Part shown: piece after piece, positions 40,769 through 50,389 of the stretch
Layout: every line of letters starts with the position of its first letter
Position numbering within the stretch: the first letter of the stretch is position 1
Source: Aeromonas australiensis
Lineage (GTDB): Bacteria > Pseudomonadota > Gammaproteobacteria > Enterobacterales > Aeromonadaceae
DNA length: 64,000 bases
Assembly: GCF_000819725.1 (NCBI RefSeq)
Contig: NZ_CDDH01000012.1
Span: 31,096-95,095, forward strand
Direction: 5' to 3'
Translations under genes and position numbers: made by a program
The notes under the pieces: model-generated
The model's input: only the letters and a program-made list of their open reading frames with translations
Databases searched by the model: none
Told to the model about the DNA's origin: nothing

Positions 40769-42388
40769 TCAGTGAGCAATGATGTACATATCTTTGCTGT
40801 AGAGGTTATCCAGCGGGTTGGCCGGGTAGCCGCCTACATAGGGTTTGACCATACGAGGAATGACATACTGATAGATGGGGGCGATCGGCATATCTTTGGC
40901 CAGGATCTCTTCAGCCTGGACGTAGAGCTGGTTGCGAGCGTCCGCGTCCACCTGATCACGTGACTCACTCAACAGCTTGTCATAGGCAGGATTGGCGTAC
41001 TTGCCATCGTTATTGCCATGGCCGCTCTGCATCAGATCCAGCATGGAGGAGGCCTCGTTATAATCAGCCACCCAACCCGCTCGGCTCACATCAAATTGCC
41101 CCTGTTTCTTGGTTTCCAGGTAAGTTTTCCACTCCTGGTTGACCAGGCTCACCTGCACCCCCAGCTTCTTCCACATGGAGGCCACGGCCACAGCCACTTT
41201 CTTGTGGTTGTCATCGGTGTTGTAAAGCAGCTCGAACTTGAGCGGCTTGCTGGCATCGAAACCGGCCTCTTGCAGCAGCGCCTTGGCCTTGGCATCACGC
41301 TCGGCTTGAGTCAGCTTGGCCCAATCGGCGACCACTGGCTTGAAGCCATCCACATAGTCTGGGGTCAGACCGTAAGCCGGAGTCTGGCCCTGACCCATCA
41401 CCTTGTCGGCGATCACATCACGATCGATGGCGTAGGAGAGCGCAGTACGGACACGAACATCGTCAAATGGTGCCTTACGCACATTGTATTGGTAGTAATA
41501 GGTGGATACCTGCCCGGTAACTTTCAGCTCATTGGGATAATCTTTCTTGAGCTGCTTGAAACGCTCGATAGGCGTATTCTTGGTCATATCCAGTTCACCG
41601 GCCAGATAACGGTTCAACTCGGCGTTAGTGGACTGGATCGGCAGATAAACCACCTTGTTGATCACGGTCTTACCGTCATCCCAATATTGTTTGTTGCGCT
41701 CCAGCTCAATCCGCTCGTTGACCACCCACTTCTTCAGCACATAAGCACCGTTAGAAACCATGTTCTCCGGCTGGGTCCACTTGTCACCAAACTGCTCGAT
41801 CACCTTCTTGGGTACCGGATAGGTGGTGGTGTGGGAGAGCATGCTGACGAAATAAGGGATCGCTTTTTCAAGCTGCACTTCGAAGGTGTAATCGTCGCTC
41901 GCCTTGACCCCTAGCGCATCGAGTTGTTTTTTGCCGGCGATAATATCAGTCGCATTGGCAATGGTCGGCATCTCGAGATACCAGGAGTAGGGAGAGGCAG
42001 TATTCGGATCAACGGCACGCTGGAAAGCAAAAACGAAATCGTGGGCGGTAACCGGATCCCCGTTGGACCACTTGGCATCTTTGCGCAGATGGAAGACATA
42101 GTGCTTGTTATCCTTGGTTTCCCAAGATTCAGCCACCGCCGGGAGAATTTCCCCTTTTGGACCGGAAGTCACAAGCCCCTCAAACAGATCGCGCAAGATC
42201 GCGGACTCGACATCACCTTCACTCTTGTGTGGATCCAAGGTCGCAGGCTCGGAGCCATTGCCTTTGACCAGTTGCTGGACTTCAGCCAGCTTGGTTCCCG
42301 CCGGGACATCGGCTGCTTGAGCCAGATTGATGCCACCAAACAGTGCAGCCACCAGCATTGTATTAATAATTGTTTTTTTATGAGTCAT
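40769..42388 (-). CDS. oppA: Oligopeptide-binding protein OppA
   Basis: Periplasmic peptide-binding component of the Opp importer. The 539-residue product has a signal peptide (MTHKKTIINTMLVAALFGG, cleavage after AQA near residue 25) and the SBP_bac_5 signature NGSEPATLDPHKSEGDVESA. Further OppA-type motifs include NGDPVTAHDFVFAFQRAVDP and YYYQYNVRKAPFDDVRVR. The start at 42388 follows GGAGTAGGGAA; nine extra upstream codons are possible but not supported. It is the first gene of the opp operon. Confidence 0.96.
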   Translation of the reverse strand: MTHKKTIINTMLVAALFGGINLAQAADVPAGTKLAEVQQLVKGNGSEPATLDPHKSEGDVESAILRDLFEGLVTSGPKGEILPAVAESWETKDNKHYVFHLRKDAKWSNGDPVTAHDFVFAFQRAVDPNTASPYSWYLEMPTIANATDIIAGKKQLDALGVKASDDYTFEVQLEKAIPYFVSMLSHTTTYPVPKKVIEQFGDKWTQPENMVSNGAYVLKKWVVNERIELERNKQYWDDGKTVINKVVYLPIQSTNAELNRYLAGELDMTKNTPIERFKQLKKDYPNELKVTGQVSTYYYQYNVRKAPFDDVRVRTALSYAIDRDVIADKVMGQGQTPAYGLTPDYVDGFKPVVADWAKLTQAERDAKAKALLQEAGFDASKPLKFELLYNTDDNHKKVAVAVASMWKKLGVQVSLVNQEWKTYLETKKQGQFDVSRAGWVADYNEASSMLDLMQSGHGNNDGKYANPAYDKLLSESRDQVDADARNQLYVQAEEILAKDMPIAPIYQYVIPRMVKPYVGGYPANPLDNLYSKDMYIIAH

Positions 42389-42621
42389 TTCCCTACTCCA
42401 ACAAGAACATTCCATGCATTTTTTAAAATGACGGGGTAAAACCCGGTCCCAGCATAATTCCCTGCCAATTCCGAGAATGCAACAGATATTGTCAGGGTAA
42501 TCGTCATTATTTGGTCAAAAAATCAGCCGCCACGTCTTTTTTCAGTATTAAAACACCGACAGCAAGCTCATTTTTCACACAACCGGCCGATTCTAGAAAA
42601 GACCGGGCAAAAAGCAACCAA

Positions 42622-42650
42622 TAAAAAGCCGGTCACAAGGACCGGCTTTC
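42622..42650 (-). terminator. Terminator of the marC-family gene
   Basis: AAAGCCGGTC-ACAAG-GACCGGCTTT is a ten-base stem; on the minus strand TTTTTAT follows. It is 17 bases after the stop and upstream of the opp promoter region. Confidence 0.88.
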
Positions 42651-42666
42651 ATAAAACAGACCTGGC

Positions 42667-43302
42667 TCACATCAGACTGGGGAAAACCCCCTTGATACCG
42701 GCCACCATGATTTCGATACCTAGCGACATCATGATAAGCCCCATGATACGGGTTACCACGTTGATGCCGGTATTACCCATGATCTTGAACAGCAGCGGCG
42801 CGGCCCGAAAGATAAGCCATGAGCAGAAGGAGAAGAGCATCACCACCACTGACATACCGAGCAGCTGCTGCCAATGGCTATGGCTGGCATAGACGATGAC
42901 TGAAGAGATCGCACCGGGGCCCGCCATCAGCGGCAGGGCCAACGGCACCACGGCAATAGACTCACGCACCGCCAGTTCCCCCTTCTCCTGTTTGTTGTGC
43001 TTCACCTCGCCCAGCTTGCCCTGCAGCATCGACCAGGCGATCAGGGTAATCAGCGAGCCACCTGCAATCCGAAACGATGCCAGTGAAATGCCAAAGCCAT
43101 CCAGGATCAGCTGACCCATATACATGGAGACCAGCAGGATCACCATCACCGCTATATTGGCGGTGGTATTGGTTTTCATCCGCTCGGCCTGGGTATGGTG
43201 GCTGGTCAGGCTGACAAATACCGGCAACAAACCAAGCGGGTTGATAATTGCAAACAAACCGACAAAAAATTTCAGATACAACGAGACGTCTATTGCAGCC
43301 AT
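42667..43302 (-). CDS. MarC-family (UPF0056, YchE-like) membrane protein
   Basis: Inner-membrane protein of 211 residues with six predicted helices. It shows FFVGLFAIINPLGLLPVFVSL near the N-terminus and PLALPLMAGPGAISSVIVYA (about 113-132), both typical of the family. The start at 43302 corresponds to MAAIDVSLYLK. In E. coli, ychE lies between adhE and oppA, exactly the neighbourhood seen here. The function is unknown, and a role in antibiotic resistance should not be assumed. Confidence 0.9.
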   Translation of the reverse strand: MAAIDVSLYLKFFVGLFAIINPLGLLPVFVSLTSHHTQAERMKTNTTANIAVMVILLVSMYMGQLILDGFGISLASFRIAGGSLITLIAWSMLQGKLGEVKHNKQEKGELAVRESIAVVPLALPLMAGPGAISSVIVYASHSHWQQLLGMSVVVMLFSFCSWLIFRAAPLLFKIMGNTGINVVTRIMGLIMMSLGIEIMVAGIKGVFPSLM

Positions 43303-43389
43303 TGGCGCCTTCCAAGAGAGTGTCGGGCCCATTGGGCCAATCCATTAATTTCGAGCGTAAATTTACATCATAGCCAGAGTGGGCACCAA

Positions 43390-43623
43390 TCAAATAATTT
43401 CACCCTTTTTGGGGTTTTTAGTTAGTTCATCTAATGCATCCGCTCTAATTGGCATAAACCGATACCAAGAGCCAGCTCTACCGCCTTGCACAGATGACAA
43501 TAGTGAATACAAGTTTGCTGACTCATGGCCAGAGAGTCTGACGGTGACCACATGAACACCAAAGCGACTCGAGAGAGACCAGGCTTTGCGAGCACTCTGT
43601 TTCAGGCCCGGCATGAGTGACAT
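43390..43623 (-). CDS. Hypothetical 77-residue protein, doubtful
   Basis: An ATG-started ORF in the large marC-adhE gap. The product is soluble-looking and basic, without membrane segments or recognised motifs. The ribosome site is weak. Its composition is not obviously non-coding, so I list it, but I do not recognise a family. Confidence 0.3.
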   Translation of the reverse strand: MSLMPGLKQSARKAWSLSSRFGVHVVTVRLSGHESANLYSLLSSVQGGRAGSWYRFMPIRADALDELTKNPKKGEII

Positions 43624-43950
43624 TGACTAGGCAAGAGGGCCACCACGCAAAAACGGGGAAATGGCCCCTTCGGGGAAGAAAGCGGATTTATCATGGATTA
43701 AAACAACAATCATTTTCGCAACAAATGCTGAAATAAAGTACTTCTGTCGGTGATTTTGAAACCAATACACTCATATTTGCTAACCAAAACCGCCAAAACG
43801 CCCCTGCCACTCGATCACCAGGTACGATTAACCACTTGATAAGTGTGGGTTATTACCAGAAATTAACAAGTCACTCAGCTTTTCCTTTGGTGCACATTCC
43901 GATAACATCAGTCAAACAAGGATTGTGAAATAAAATTTCTTTTGTTCTTT
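43624..43950. other. Upstream regulatory region of adhE
   Basis: AT-rich DNA without a credible gene. Together with the downstream promoter it forms an unusually long region before adhE, consistent with several regulator inputs, none of which I can assign except the FNR-type site at 43959. Confidence 0.5.
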
Positions 43951-43958
43951 TGTTACAC

Positions 43959-44001
43959 ATGATCCAGATCAAGTTTTTCTGAGTCAGCCCCGCTCTATAA
44001 T
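43959..44001 (+). promoter_or_regulatory. FNR-type site and -10 element of the adhE promoter
   Basis: ATGAT-CCAG-ATCAA (43959-43972) matches the FNR consensus TTGAT-N4-ATCAA at nine of ten positions. A perfect TATAAT lies at 43996-44001. With transcription starting about seven bases after it, the FNR site is centred near -42, the classic class II activation position. No good -35 hexamer is present, as expected for an activator-dependent promoter. This implies anaerobic induction of adhE. Confidence 0.72.
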
Positions 44002-44131
44002 CGACTCAGAAAGCGATTTAGTAAGGCATGTGAAAAAGCTGTTGCAACGATACCGTCTTGACAGGGCGACTATAATTGCCGGGCATTGCCAACGTCTTAC
44101 TAAACAGTTTTCAAATAATCAGGAGATAAAC

Positions 44132-46798
44132 ATGGCAGTAACCAATTTGGCTGAACTGGATGCACTGGTCGCCCGCGTTAAGGAAGCACAGCGTGAATTC
44201 GCCAGCTTCTCACAAGAGCAGGTAGACAAGATCTTCCGTGCCGCCGCCCTGGCCGCCAACAACGCCCGTATCCCGCTGGCCCAAATGGCCGTGGAAGAGT
44301 CCGGTATGGGTATCATCGAAGACAAGGTTATCAAGAACCACTTCGCCTCCGAATACATCTACAACAAATACAAAGATGAGAAGACCTGCGGCATTCTGAG
44401 CGAAGACACTCAGATGGGCACCATCACCATCGCCGAGCCGGTAGGTATCATCTGTGGTATCGTTCCGACCACCAACCCGACCTCTACTGCGATCTTCAAA
44501 TCCATGATCGCGCTCAAGACCCGCAACGCCATCATCTTCTCCCCGCACCCCCGTGCCAAGAACTCCACCAATACCGCAGCCAAGCTGGTACTGGATGCAG
44601 CTGTTGCCGCCGGTGCACCGAAAGACATCATCGGCTGGATCGACCAACCGTCTGTTGAGCTCTCCAACGCGCTGATGAAACACGAAGACATCAACCTGAT
44701 CCTGGCCACCGGTGGCCCGGGCATGGTGAAAGCAGCCTACTCTTCCGGTAAGCCTGCTATCGGTGTGGGTGCCGGTAACGTACCTATCGTTATCGACGAG
44801 ACCGCCGACGTGAAACGTGCTGTTGCGTCCGTGCTGATGTCCAAGACCTTCGATAACGGCGTGGTCTGTGCTTCCGAGCAGGCGGTCATCGTTGTTGATG
44901 CTATCTACGACCAGGTTAAAGAGCGCTTTGCCTCCCACAAAGGTCACGTACTCTCCAAAGAAGACGCTGACAAGGTACGTAAAGTTATCCTGATCAACGG
45001 TGCCCTTAACGCCAATATCGTTGGCCAGCCAGCCACCAAGATTGCCGAGATGGCAGGTGTGACTGTACCGGCTGATACCAAGATCCTGATCGGTGAAGGG
45101 GTCAAGCTGTGTGCAGAAGATGAGTTTGCGCACGAGAAATTGTCCCCGCTGCTCGGTATGTTCCGTGCAAGCAGCTTCGAAAACGCCGTGGATATGGCCT
45201 GTGACATGGTCAACATCGGTGGTATCGGCCACACCTCAGGTCTGTACACCGACCAGGACCGCAACGCTGACCGCATCAAGTACTTCGGCGACAAAATGAA
45301 GACTGCGCGTATCCTGATCAACACGCCGTCTACCCAAGGTGGTATCGGTGACCTGTACAACTTCGCGATGGCACCGTCCCTGACCCTGGGTTGCGGCTCC
45401 TGGAGCGGTAACTCCATCTCCGAAAACGTGGGTCCGAAGCACCTGATCAACAAGAAGACAGTCGCAAAACGGGCAGAAAACATGCTGTGGCACAAACTTC
45501 CGAAATCCATCTACTTCCGTCGTGGTTCCCTGCCGATCGCTCTGAGCGACCTGGAAGGTAAAAAGCGTGCCATGGTTGTGACCGACCGCTTCCTGTTCAA
45601 CAACGGCTACGCCGATGAGCTGGTCAGCCTGCTGAAAGCACAGAATATGGAAGTGGAAGTGTTCTACGAAGTAGAAGCTGACCCGACCCTGGCTGTGGTT
45701 CGCAAGGGTGCCGAGATGGCCAACTCCTTCAAACCGGACGTTATCCTGGCGCTGGGCGGTGGTTCACCGATGGATGCTGCCAAGATCATGTGGGTGATGT
45801 ACGAACACCCGAACACTGCGTTCGAAGATCTGGCCATGCGCTTTATGGACATCCGCAAGCGTATCTACAAGTTCCCGAAAATGGGCGTGAAGGCCGAACT
45901 GGTCTGTATCACCACCACTTCCGGTACCGGCTCTGAAGTGACTCCGTTTGCGGTAGTAACCGATGAAGTGTCTGGTCAGAAGTATCCGCTGGCTGACTAC
46001 GAGCTGACCCCGAACATGGCCATCGTTGATGCCAACCTGGTGATGGGTATGCCCAAATCCCTGTGTGCCTTCGGTGGTATCGATGCCGTGACTCACGCCA
46101 TGGAAGCCTATGTTTCCGTACTGGCTAACGAGTACTCCGACGGCCAGGCGCTGCAAGCGCTGAAAATGCTGAAAGAGTACCTGCCGTCCAGCTACCTGAA
46201 CGGTGCCAACGACCCGGTTGCTCGTGAGAAGGTACACAACGCCGCTACCATCGCCGGTATCGCGTTTGCCAACGCCTTCCTGGGTGTCTGCCACTCCATG
46301 GCTCACAAGCTGGGTGCTGAATTCCACATTCCGCACGGTCTGGCCAACGCCCTGCTGATCAGCAACGTGATCCGCTACAACGCCAACGACAACCCGACCA
46401 AGCAGACTGCGTTCTCCCAGTACGACCGTCCGCAAGCTCGCCGTCGTTACGCAGAAGTCGCCGACCACCTGGGTCTGACTGCTGCCGGTGACCGTACCGC
46501 CGCCAAGATCGAGAAGCTGCTGACCTGGCTGGACGAGCTGAAAGCGACTCTGGGTATCCCGGCCTCCATCCGCGAAGCTGGCGTCTCTGAAGCTGACTTC
46601 CTGGCCAAAGTTGATCTGCTGTCCATCGAAGCCTTTGATGACCAGTGTACCGGCGCTAACCCGCGCTACCCGCTGATCAGCGAGCTGAAGCAGGTTCTGC
46701 TGGACTCCTACTACGGTCGTCAGTTTACCGAAGCCGCTCTGGTAGCAGATGCCCCGGTTGAAGCCAAGGTTGAAGGCAAGAAGAAATCCAAGGCCTGA
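44132..46798 (+). CDS. adhE: Bifunctional acetaldehyde-CoA / alcohol dehydrogenase AdhE
   Basis: Reduces acetyl-CoA to acetaldehyde and then ethanol, regenerating NAD+ in fermentation; the enzyme family forms spirosomes. The 888-residue product has the aldehyde dehydrogenase domain first (about 1-440, catalytic Cys in NGVVCASEQAVIV) and the iron-type alcohol dehydrogenase second (about 450-870, GGGSPMDAAKIMW and the metal site FLGVCHSMAHKLG). The start at 44132 follows AGGAGAT; the upstream in-frame extension to 44030 covers the leader. Codon use appears biased toward high expression (many CTG, GGT, CGT). Confidence 0.97.
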   Translation: MAVTNLAELDALVARVKEAQREFASFSQEQVDKIFRAAALAANNARIPLAQMAVEESGMGIIEDKVIKNHFASEYIYNKYKDEKTCGILSEDTQMGTITIAEPVGIICGIVPTTNPTSTAIFKSMIALKTRNAIIFSPHPRAKNSTNTAAKLVLDAAVAAGAPKDIIGWIDQPSVELSNALMKHEDINLILATGGPGMVKAAYSSGKPAIGVGAGNVPIVIDETADVKRAVASVLMSKTFDNGVVCASEQAVIVVDAIYDQVKERFASHKGHVLSKEDADKVRKVILINGALNANIVGQPATKIAEMAGVTVPADTKILIGEGVKLCAEDEFAHEKLSPLLGMFRASSFENAVDMACDMVNIGGIGHTSGLYTDQDRNADRIKYFGDKMKTARILINTPSTQGGIGDLYNFAMAPSLTLGCGSWSGNSISENVGPKHLINKKTVAKRAENMLWHKLPKSIYFRRGSLPIALSDLEGKKRAMVVTDRFLFNNGYADELVSLLKAQNMEVEVFYEVEADPTLAVVRKGAEMANSFKPDVILALGGGSPMDAAKIMWVMYEHPNTAFEDLAMRFMDIRKRIYKFPKMGVKAELVCITTTSGTGSEVTPFAVVTDEVSGQKYPLADYELTPNMAIVDANLVMGMPKSLCAFGGIDAVTHAMEAYVSVLANEYSDGQALQALKMLKEYLPSSYLNGANDPVAREKVHNAATIAGIAFANAFLGVCHSMAHKLGAEFHIPHGLANALLISNVIRYNANDNPTKQTAFSQYDRPQARRRYAEVADHLGLTAAGDRTAAKIEKLLTWLDELKATLGIPASIREAGVSEADFLAKVDLLSIEAFDDQCTGANPRYPLISELKQVLLDSYYGRQFTEAALVADAPVEAKVEGKKKSKA

Positions 46799-46818
46799 TA
46801 ACCAGTCCTGAGATAACA

Positions 46819-46845
46819 AGCCCGCGCACTGCGCGGGCTTTTTTT
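46819..46845 (+). terminator. Rho-independent terminator of adhE
   Basis: AGCCCGCGC-ACT-GCGCGGGCT is followed by a run of T's, 20 bases after the adhE stop. Confidence 0.92.
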
Positions 46846-47286
46846 ATCTGCCACTTATCACAGCGATCCTCTCCCTGCCGATTGCGCTAGTACCGCGCTT
46901 AACTTCCCAACCAACCAACCAACCAACCAACCAACCAACCAACCAACTCGCCCCAGCCAATCTCTTATCAACATCCCAGGCAGTGACTCCGCATTGATCT
47001 CCCTGTGTGATAGAAAGAGCACGATCCCTTACCCGCAACGCAATTACCCTGATGGGCAGATGCAAGCAGTGAATCCCATCTACAGAACTAAAGGAGTGAT
47101 AAACAGGATACGTGGAGCCTCGCTAACGCAACGCAGCATAACTGCAACTGGCGTACGTACAGGGCCAACCGACCAGCAGGAACAGAGCAATGATAATGTG
47201 CAGAGAACGCGGGAAAGAGAGTAATTGAAGAGATTGTTGGACCGGTTGCTCAACCGACACATCAGCAGTTGCCACGATGCAAAGAT
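46846..47286. other. Intergenic region between adhE and yebC
   Basis: No credible gene. It contains the (CCAA)10 tract. ORFs here are short, start with rare codons or in terminators, and have no recognisable product. Confidence 0.6.
46907..46946. repeat. (CCAA)10 tetranucleotide repeat
   Basis: Ten uninterrupted CCAA units (TTGG on the other strand), 61 bases beyond the adhE terminator. Such tracts change length by slippage. A minus-strand ORF (46844-47065, TTG start) would read the tract as Trp-Leu-Val-Gly repeats, but it has little else to recommend it. Confidence 0.97.
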
Positions 47287-47314
47287 AAAAAAATGGCAGC
47301 CATCTGGCTGCCAT
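47287..47314 (-). terminator. Terminator of yebC
   Basis: ATGGCAGCC-ATCT-GGCTGCCAT is followed on the minus strand by seven T's, 22 bases after the yebC stop. Confidence 0.92.
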
Positions 47315-47335
47315 CGGGAGAGCACGACTTAGCGA

Positions 47336-48076
47336 TCAGAGGGTCGCAGCAACTTCATCGGAGATGGAGCCGTTGTGATACACCTCTTGCACATCGTCCA
47401 GATCTTCCAGCATGTCGATCAGACGCATCAGCTTGGGTGCAGTTTCTGCATCCAGTTCGGCTTCGGTGGAGGGGATCATGGTCACTTCGGCGCTCTGCGC
47501 CTTGAAGCCGGCCGCTTCCAGACCGTCCAGCACGGTACCGAAGTCGTTCGGGGTGGTGTACACCTCGATGGTGCCATCCTCTTCAGTGACCACATCATCG
47601 GCGCCCGCTTCCAGCGCGGCATCCATCAGAGCATCTTCGTCTACGCCCACGAAAGTCAGCAGACCTTTCTTGCTGAACAGATAGGCAACGGAGCCGTCGG
47701 TGCCCAGGTTACCACCGCACTTGCTGAAGGCGTGGCGCACTTCGGCTACGGTACGGTTACGGTTATCGGTCAGGCACTCCACCATCACGGCAGAGCCAGC
47801 CGGGCCGTAACCTTCGTATACGATGGTCTCGAGCTGTTCGCCATCGCCACCACCGGCGCCACGGGCAATGGCACGGTTGATGGTGTCGCGGGTCATGTTG
47901 TTGGTCAGGGCGGCAGTCACCGCAGCACGCAGGCGCGGGTTGTTGGCCGGATCAGCATCACCCAGACGCGCGGAGGTAGTGATTTCGCGGATCAGTTTGG
48001 TGAAGATCTTGCCACGCTTGGCGTCCTGAGCGGCCTTGCGGTGTTTGATGTTGGCCCATTTACTGTGACCTGCCAT
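47336..48076 (-). CDS. yebC: YebC/PmpR-family DNA-binding / translation factor
   Basis: 246-residue cytoplasmic protein of the TACO1/YebC family, with N-terminal [22 protein letters not shown] and the conserved [17 protein letters not shown] and [18 protein letters not shown] segments. Family members have been described as transcriptional regulators and, more recently, as aids to translation of difficult proline motifs. It lies 100 bases after aspS on the same strand, as in E. coli; ruvC does not follow. Confidence 0.95.
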   Translation of the reverse strand: MAGHSKWANIKHRKAAQDAKRGKIFTKLIREITTSARLGDADPANNPRLRAAVTAALTNNMTRDTINRAIARGAGGGDGEQLETIVYEGYGPAGSAVMVECLTDNRNRTVAEVRHAFSKCGGNLGTDGSVAYLFSKKGLLTFVGVDEDALMDAALEAGADDVVTEEDGTIEVYTTPNDFGTVLDGLEAAGFKAQSAEVTMIPSTEAELDAETAPKLMRLIDMLEDLDDVQEVYHNGSISDEVAATL

Positions 48077-48176
48077 AGAGACTCTCCGTTATTTTTCAAA
48101 TGTCAGTAACACTGATCATGACTAACCCAAGGGAAACACAGAGGCCGCATGGCGGCGGCCTCTGGTGCCGGTAGGC

Positions 48177-49943
48177 TTATTCGTCGCCCTTGACGGTGGT
48201 TGCAATCGCCAGCTCACCCAGTTGGGCAGCGTTGGCAAGGCTGGGGGCGTCTGTCATCAGACAGGCAGCCGCGGTCGTTTTCGGGAAGGCAATCACATCC
48301 CGAATGTTTTCGGTGCCGGTCAGCAGCATGCTGAGACGGTCCAGACCGAAGGCCAGACCGGCGTGCGGCGGGGTACCGTACTTCAGCGCATCCAGCAGGA
48401 AGCCGAACTTCAGGCGCTGCTCGGCCGGGGTGATACCCAGGATGTCGAACACGGTGGATTGCATCTCGCTGTTGTGGATACGGACAGAGCCGCCACCCAC
48501 TTCGTAGCCGTTGATCACCATGTCGTAGGCGTTGGCGTAAGCACCCACCGGGTTGGCTTTCAGCTCGGCCGGGCTCATGTTGCTCGGCGCGGTGAACGGA
48601 TGGTGCATGGCGGCCAGACCACCTTCGCCATCTTCCTCGAACATCGGGAAGTCGATGACCCACAGCGGTTTCCAGCTGTTCTCCAGCAGACCCAGATCGC
48701 GACCCACTTTCAGACGCAGGGCGCCCATGGCATCGCAGACCACTTTCTTGCTGTCAGCGCCAAAGAAGATGATGTCGCCGTCGGCAGCGCCGGTACGAGC
48801 CAGGATCTCGCGCACGATGGCGTCAGAGAGGAACTTGGCAACCGGAGACTGAACACCTTCGATACCATTGGCCGCTTCGTTGACCTTCATCCAGGCCAGG
48901 CCCTTGGCACCGTAGATGCCGACAAACTTGGTGTATTCGTCGATCTGCTTGCGAGAGAGCTCGGCACCGCCCGGGACTTTCAGGGTAGCCACACGGCCTT
49001 TCGGATCGTTGGCGGGGCCCGCGAACACGGCGAACTCGACAGCAGTCAGCAGATCTGCCACATCAACCAGCTCCATTGGCAGACGCAGGTCCGGCTTGTC
49101 GGAGCCGTAGCGACGCATGGCTTCGTCGAAGGTCATGATCGGGAAGTCGCCCAGATCCACGTTCAGGATGTGCAGCCACAGTTTGCGGATCATCTCTTCC
49201 ATCACTTCACGCACCTGCGGCGCGGTCATGAAGGAGGTCTCCACGTCGATCTGGGTGAATTCCGGCTGGCGGTCGGCACGCAGGTCTTCGTCACGGAAGC
49301 ACTTGACGATCTGGTAGTAGCGATCGAAGCCGGACATCATCAGCAACTGCTTGAACAGCTGGGGTGATTGCGGCAGGGCGTAGAACTTGCCCTTGTGCAC
49401 GCGGCTCGGCACCAGATAGTCACGGGCACCTTCCGGAGTGGCCTTGGTCAGCATCGGGGTCTCGATATCGAGGAAGCCGTGCTCGTCCATGAAGCGGCGT
49501 ACGAAGGCGCTGGCCTTGGCACGGGTCTTCAGGTACTTGGCCATCTCGGGACGACGCAGATCCAGGTAGCGATACTTGAGGCTGATCTCTTCGCTGTTGA
49601 CCTGATTGAAGTCCAGCGGCAGCGGCTCGGCACGGTTGATGATATTGAGTTCGTGGGCGAACACTTCGATGGCGCCAGTGGCCATGTCGCTGTTGCGCTG
49701 GGAGTCCGGACGGGTACGCACCACGCCGGTCACCTGGATGCAGAACTCGCCACGCAGCTCGGAAGCCAGGGCAAAGGCGTCCGGCTTGTCCGGATCGAAG
49801 AACACCTGAACGATCCCTTCCCGGTCGCGCATATCGATAAAGATCAGACCGCCGAGATCACGACGACGATGAACCCAACCGCACAATGTAATGGTCTGCC
49901 CTGCATGGGCCTCATTGACCTGTCCGCAATAGATAGAGCGCAT
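48177..49943 (-). CDS. aspS: Aspartyl-tRNA synthetase
   Basis: Class II synthetase of 588 residues, the usual bacterial size. It has the N-terminal OB-fold anticodon domain ([22 protein letters not shown]), motif 2 in [18 protein letters not shown], the bacterial GAD insertion, and motif 3 in [13 protein letters not shown] near the C-terminus. The start at 49943 (MRSIYCGQ) aligns with the family; the ORF extends 21 codons further without support. Transcribed with the FmdB-type gene upstream and yebC downstream. Confidence 0.97.
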   Translation of the reverse strand: MRSIYCGQVNEAHAGQTITLCGWVHRRRDLGGLIFIDMRDREGIVQVFFDPDKPDAFALASELRGEFCIQVTGVVRTRPDSQRNSDMATGAIEVFAHELNIINRAEPLPLDFNQVNSEEISLKYRYLDLRRPEMAKYLKTRAKASAFVRRFMDEHGFLDIETPMLTKATPEGARDYLVPSRVHKGKFYALPQSPQLFKQLLMMSGFDRYYQIVKCFRDEDLRADRQPEFTQIDVETSFMTAPQVREVMEEMIRKLWLHILNVDLGDFPIMTFDEAMRRYGSDKPDLRLPMELVDVADLLTAVEFAVFAGPANDPKGRVATLKVPGGAELSRKQIDEYTKFVGIYGAKGLAWMKVNEAANGIEGVQSPVAKFLSDAIVREILARTGAADGDIIFFGADSKKVVCDAMGALRLKVGRDLGLLENSWKPLWVIDFPMFEEDGEGGLAAMHHPFTAPSNMSPAELKANPVGAYANAYDMVINGYEVGGGSVRIHNSEMQSTVFDILGITPAEQRLKFGFLLDALKYGTPPHAGLAFGLDRLSMLLTGTENIRDVIAFPKTTAAACLMTDAPSLANAAQLGELAIATTVKGDE

Positions 49944-49975
49944 GGACTTCTTCCTTCGAAATTGTAGAGAGACGG

Positions 49976-50227
49976 TTAACCTTGGGCCGCCGGGCACGAC
50001 TGGCAAGCACCGTCTGTCTCACAGCTGGCCAGATTCTTTTTCTTACCCGGTTTGAAATCAGTCTCGTACCATCCGGTTCCCTTGAGCCGGAAGCCTGCCG
50101 CCGATATCAGCTTGACCAGATTCGGCTTGCTACAGGCCGGACAGTCGGTCAGGGGGGCATCGGAAAGCTTTTGCAGTTTTGCCAATTCATGGCCACAGAC
50201 GTCGCAACGATATTCGTAGATAGGCAT
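49976..50227 (-). CDS. FmdB-family zinc-ribbon protein
   Basis: 83-residue protein beginning [14 protein letters not shown], with two CxxC pairs (CDVC, CPAC) forming a predicted zinc ribbon. The C-terminus contains a further Cys-rich tail ([10 protein letters not shown]). It lies 32 bases before aspS on the same strand. The role of this widespread family is not established; it probably binds nucleic acid or protein partners. Confidence 0.87.
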   Translation of the reverse strand: MPIYEYRCDVCGHELAKLQKLSDAPLTDCPACSKPNLVKLISAAGFRLKGTGWYETDFKPGKKKNLASCETDGACQSCPAAQG

Positions 50228-50389
50228 GGGTCACAAGAAATTGAAAAACAAAAGGGCTGGCATTATAGAGGAAAACCCCCTTTTGGGTAAAATGGCCAGC
50301 AGCCTCCTTTCGCCAGTTTTTTGCACTCAACGGCAAAAAGCGGGCAAAAAATCGGCACAAATGCACCAAGAGCGAAGAGTACAGCCACC

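Noticed and set aside
46844..47065. Minus-strand ORF reading the CCAA tract as Trp-Leu-Val-Gly repeats
   Set aside because: TTG start, weak ribosome site and a stop inside the adhE terminator; kept only as a remark on the repeat.
47080..47325. 81-codon minus-strand ORF between adhE and yebC
   Set aside because: It starts within the yebC terminator and has no family resemblance.
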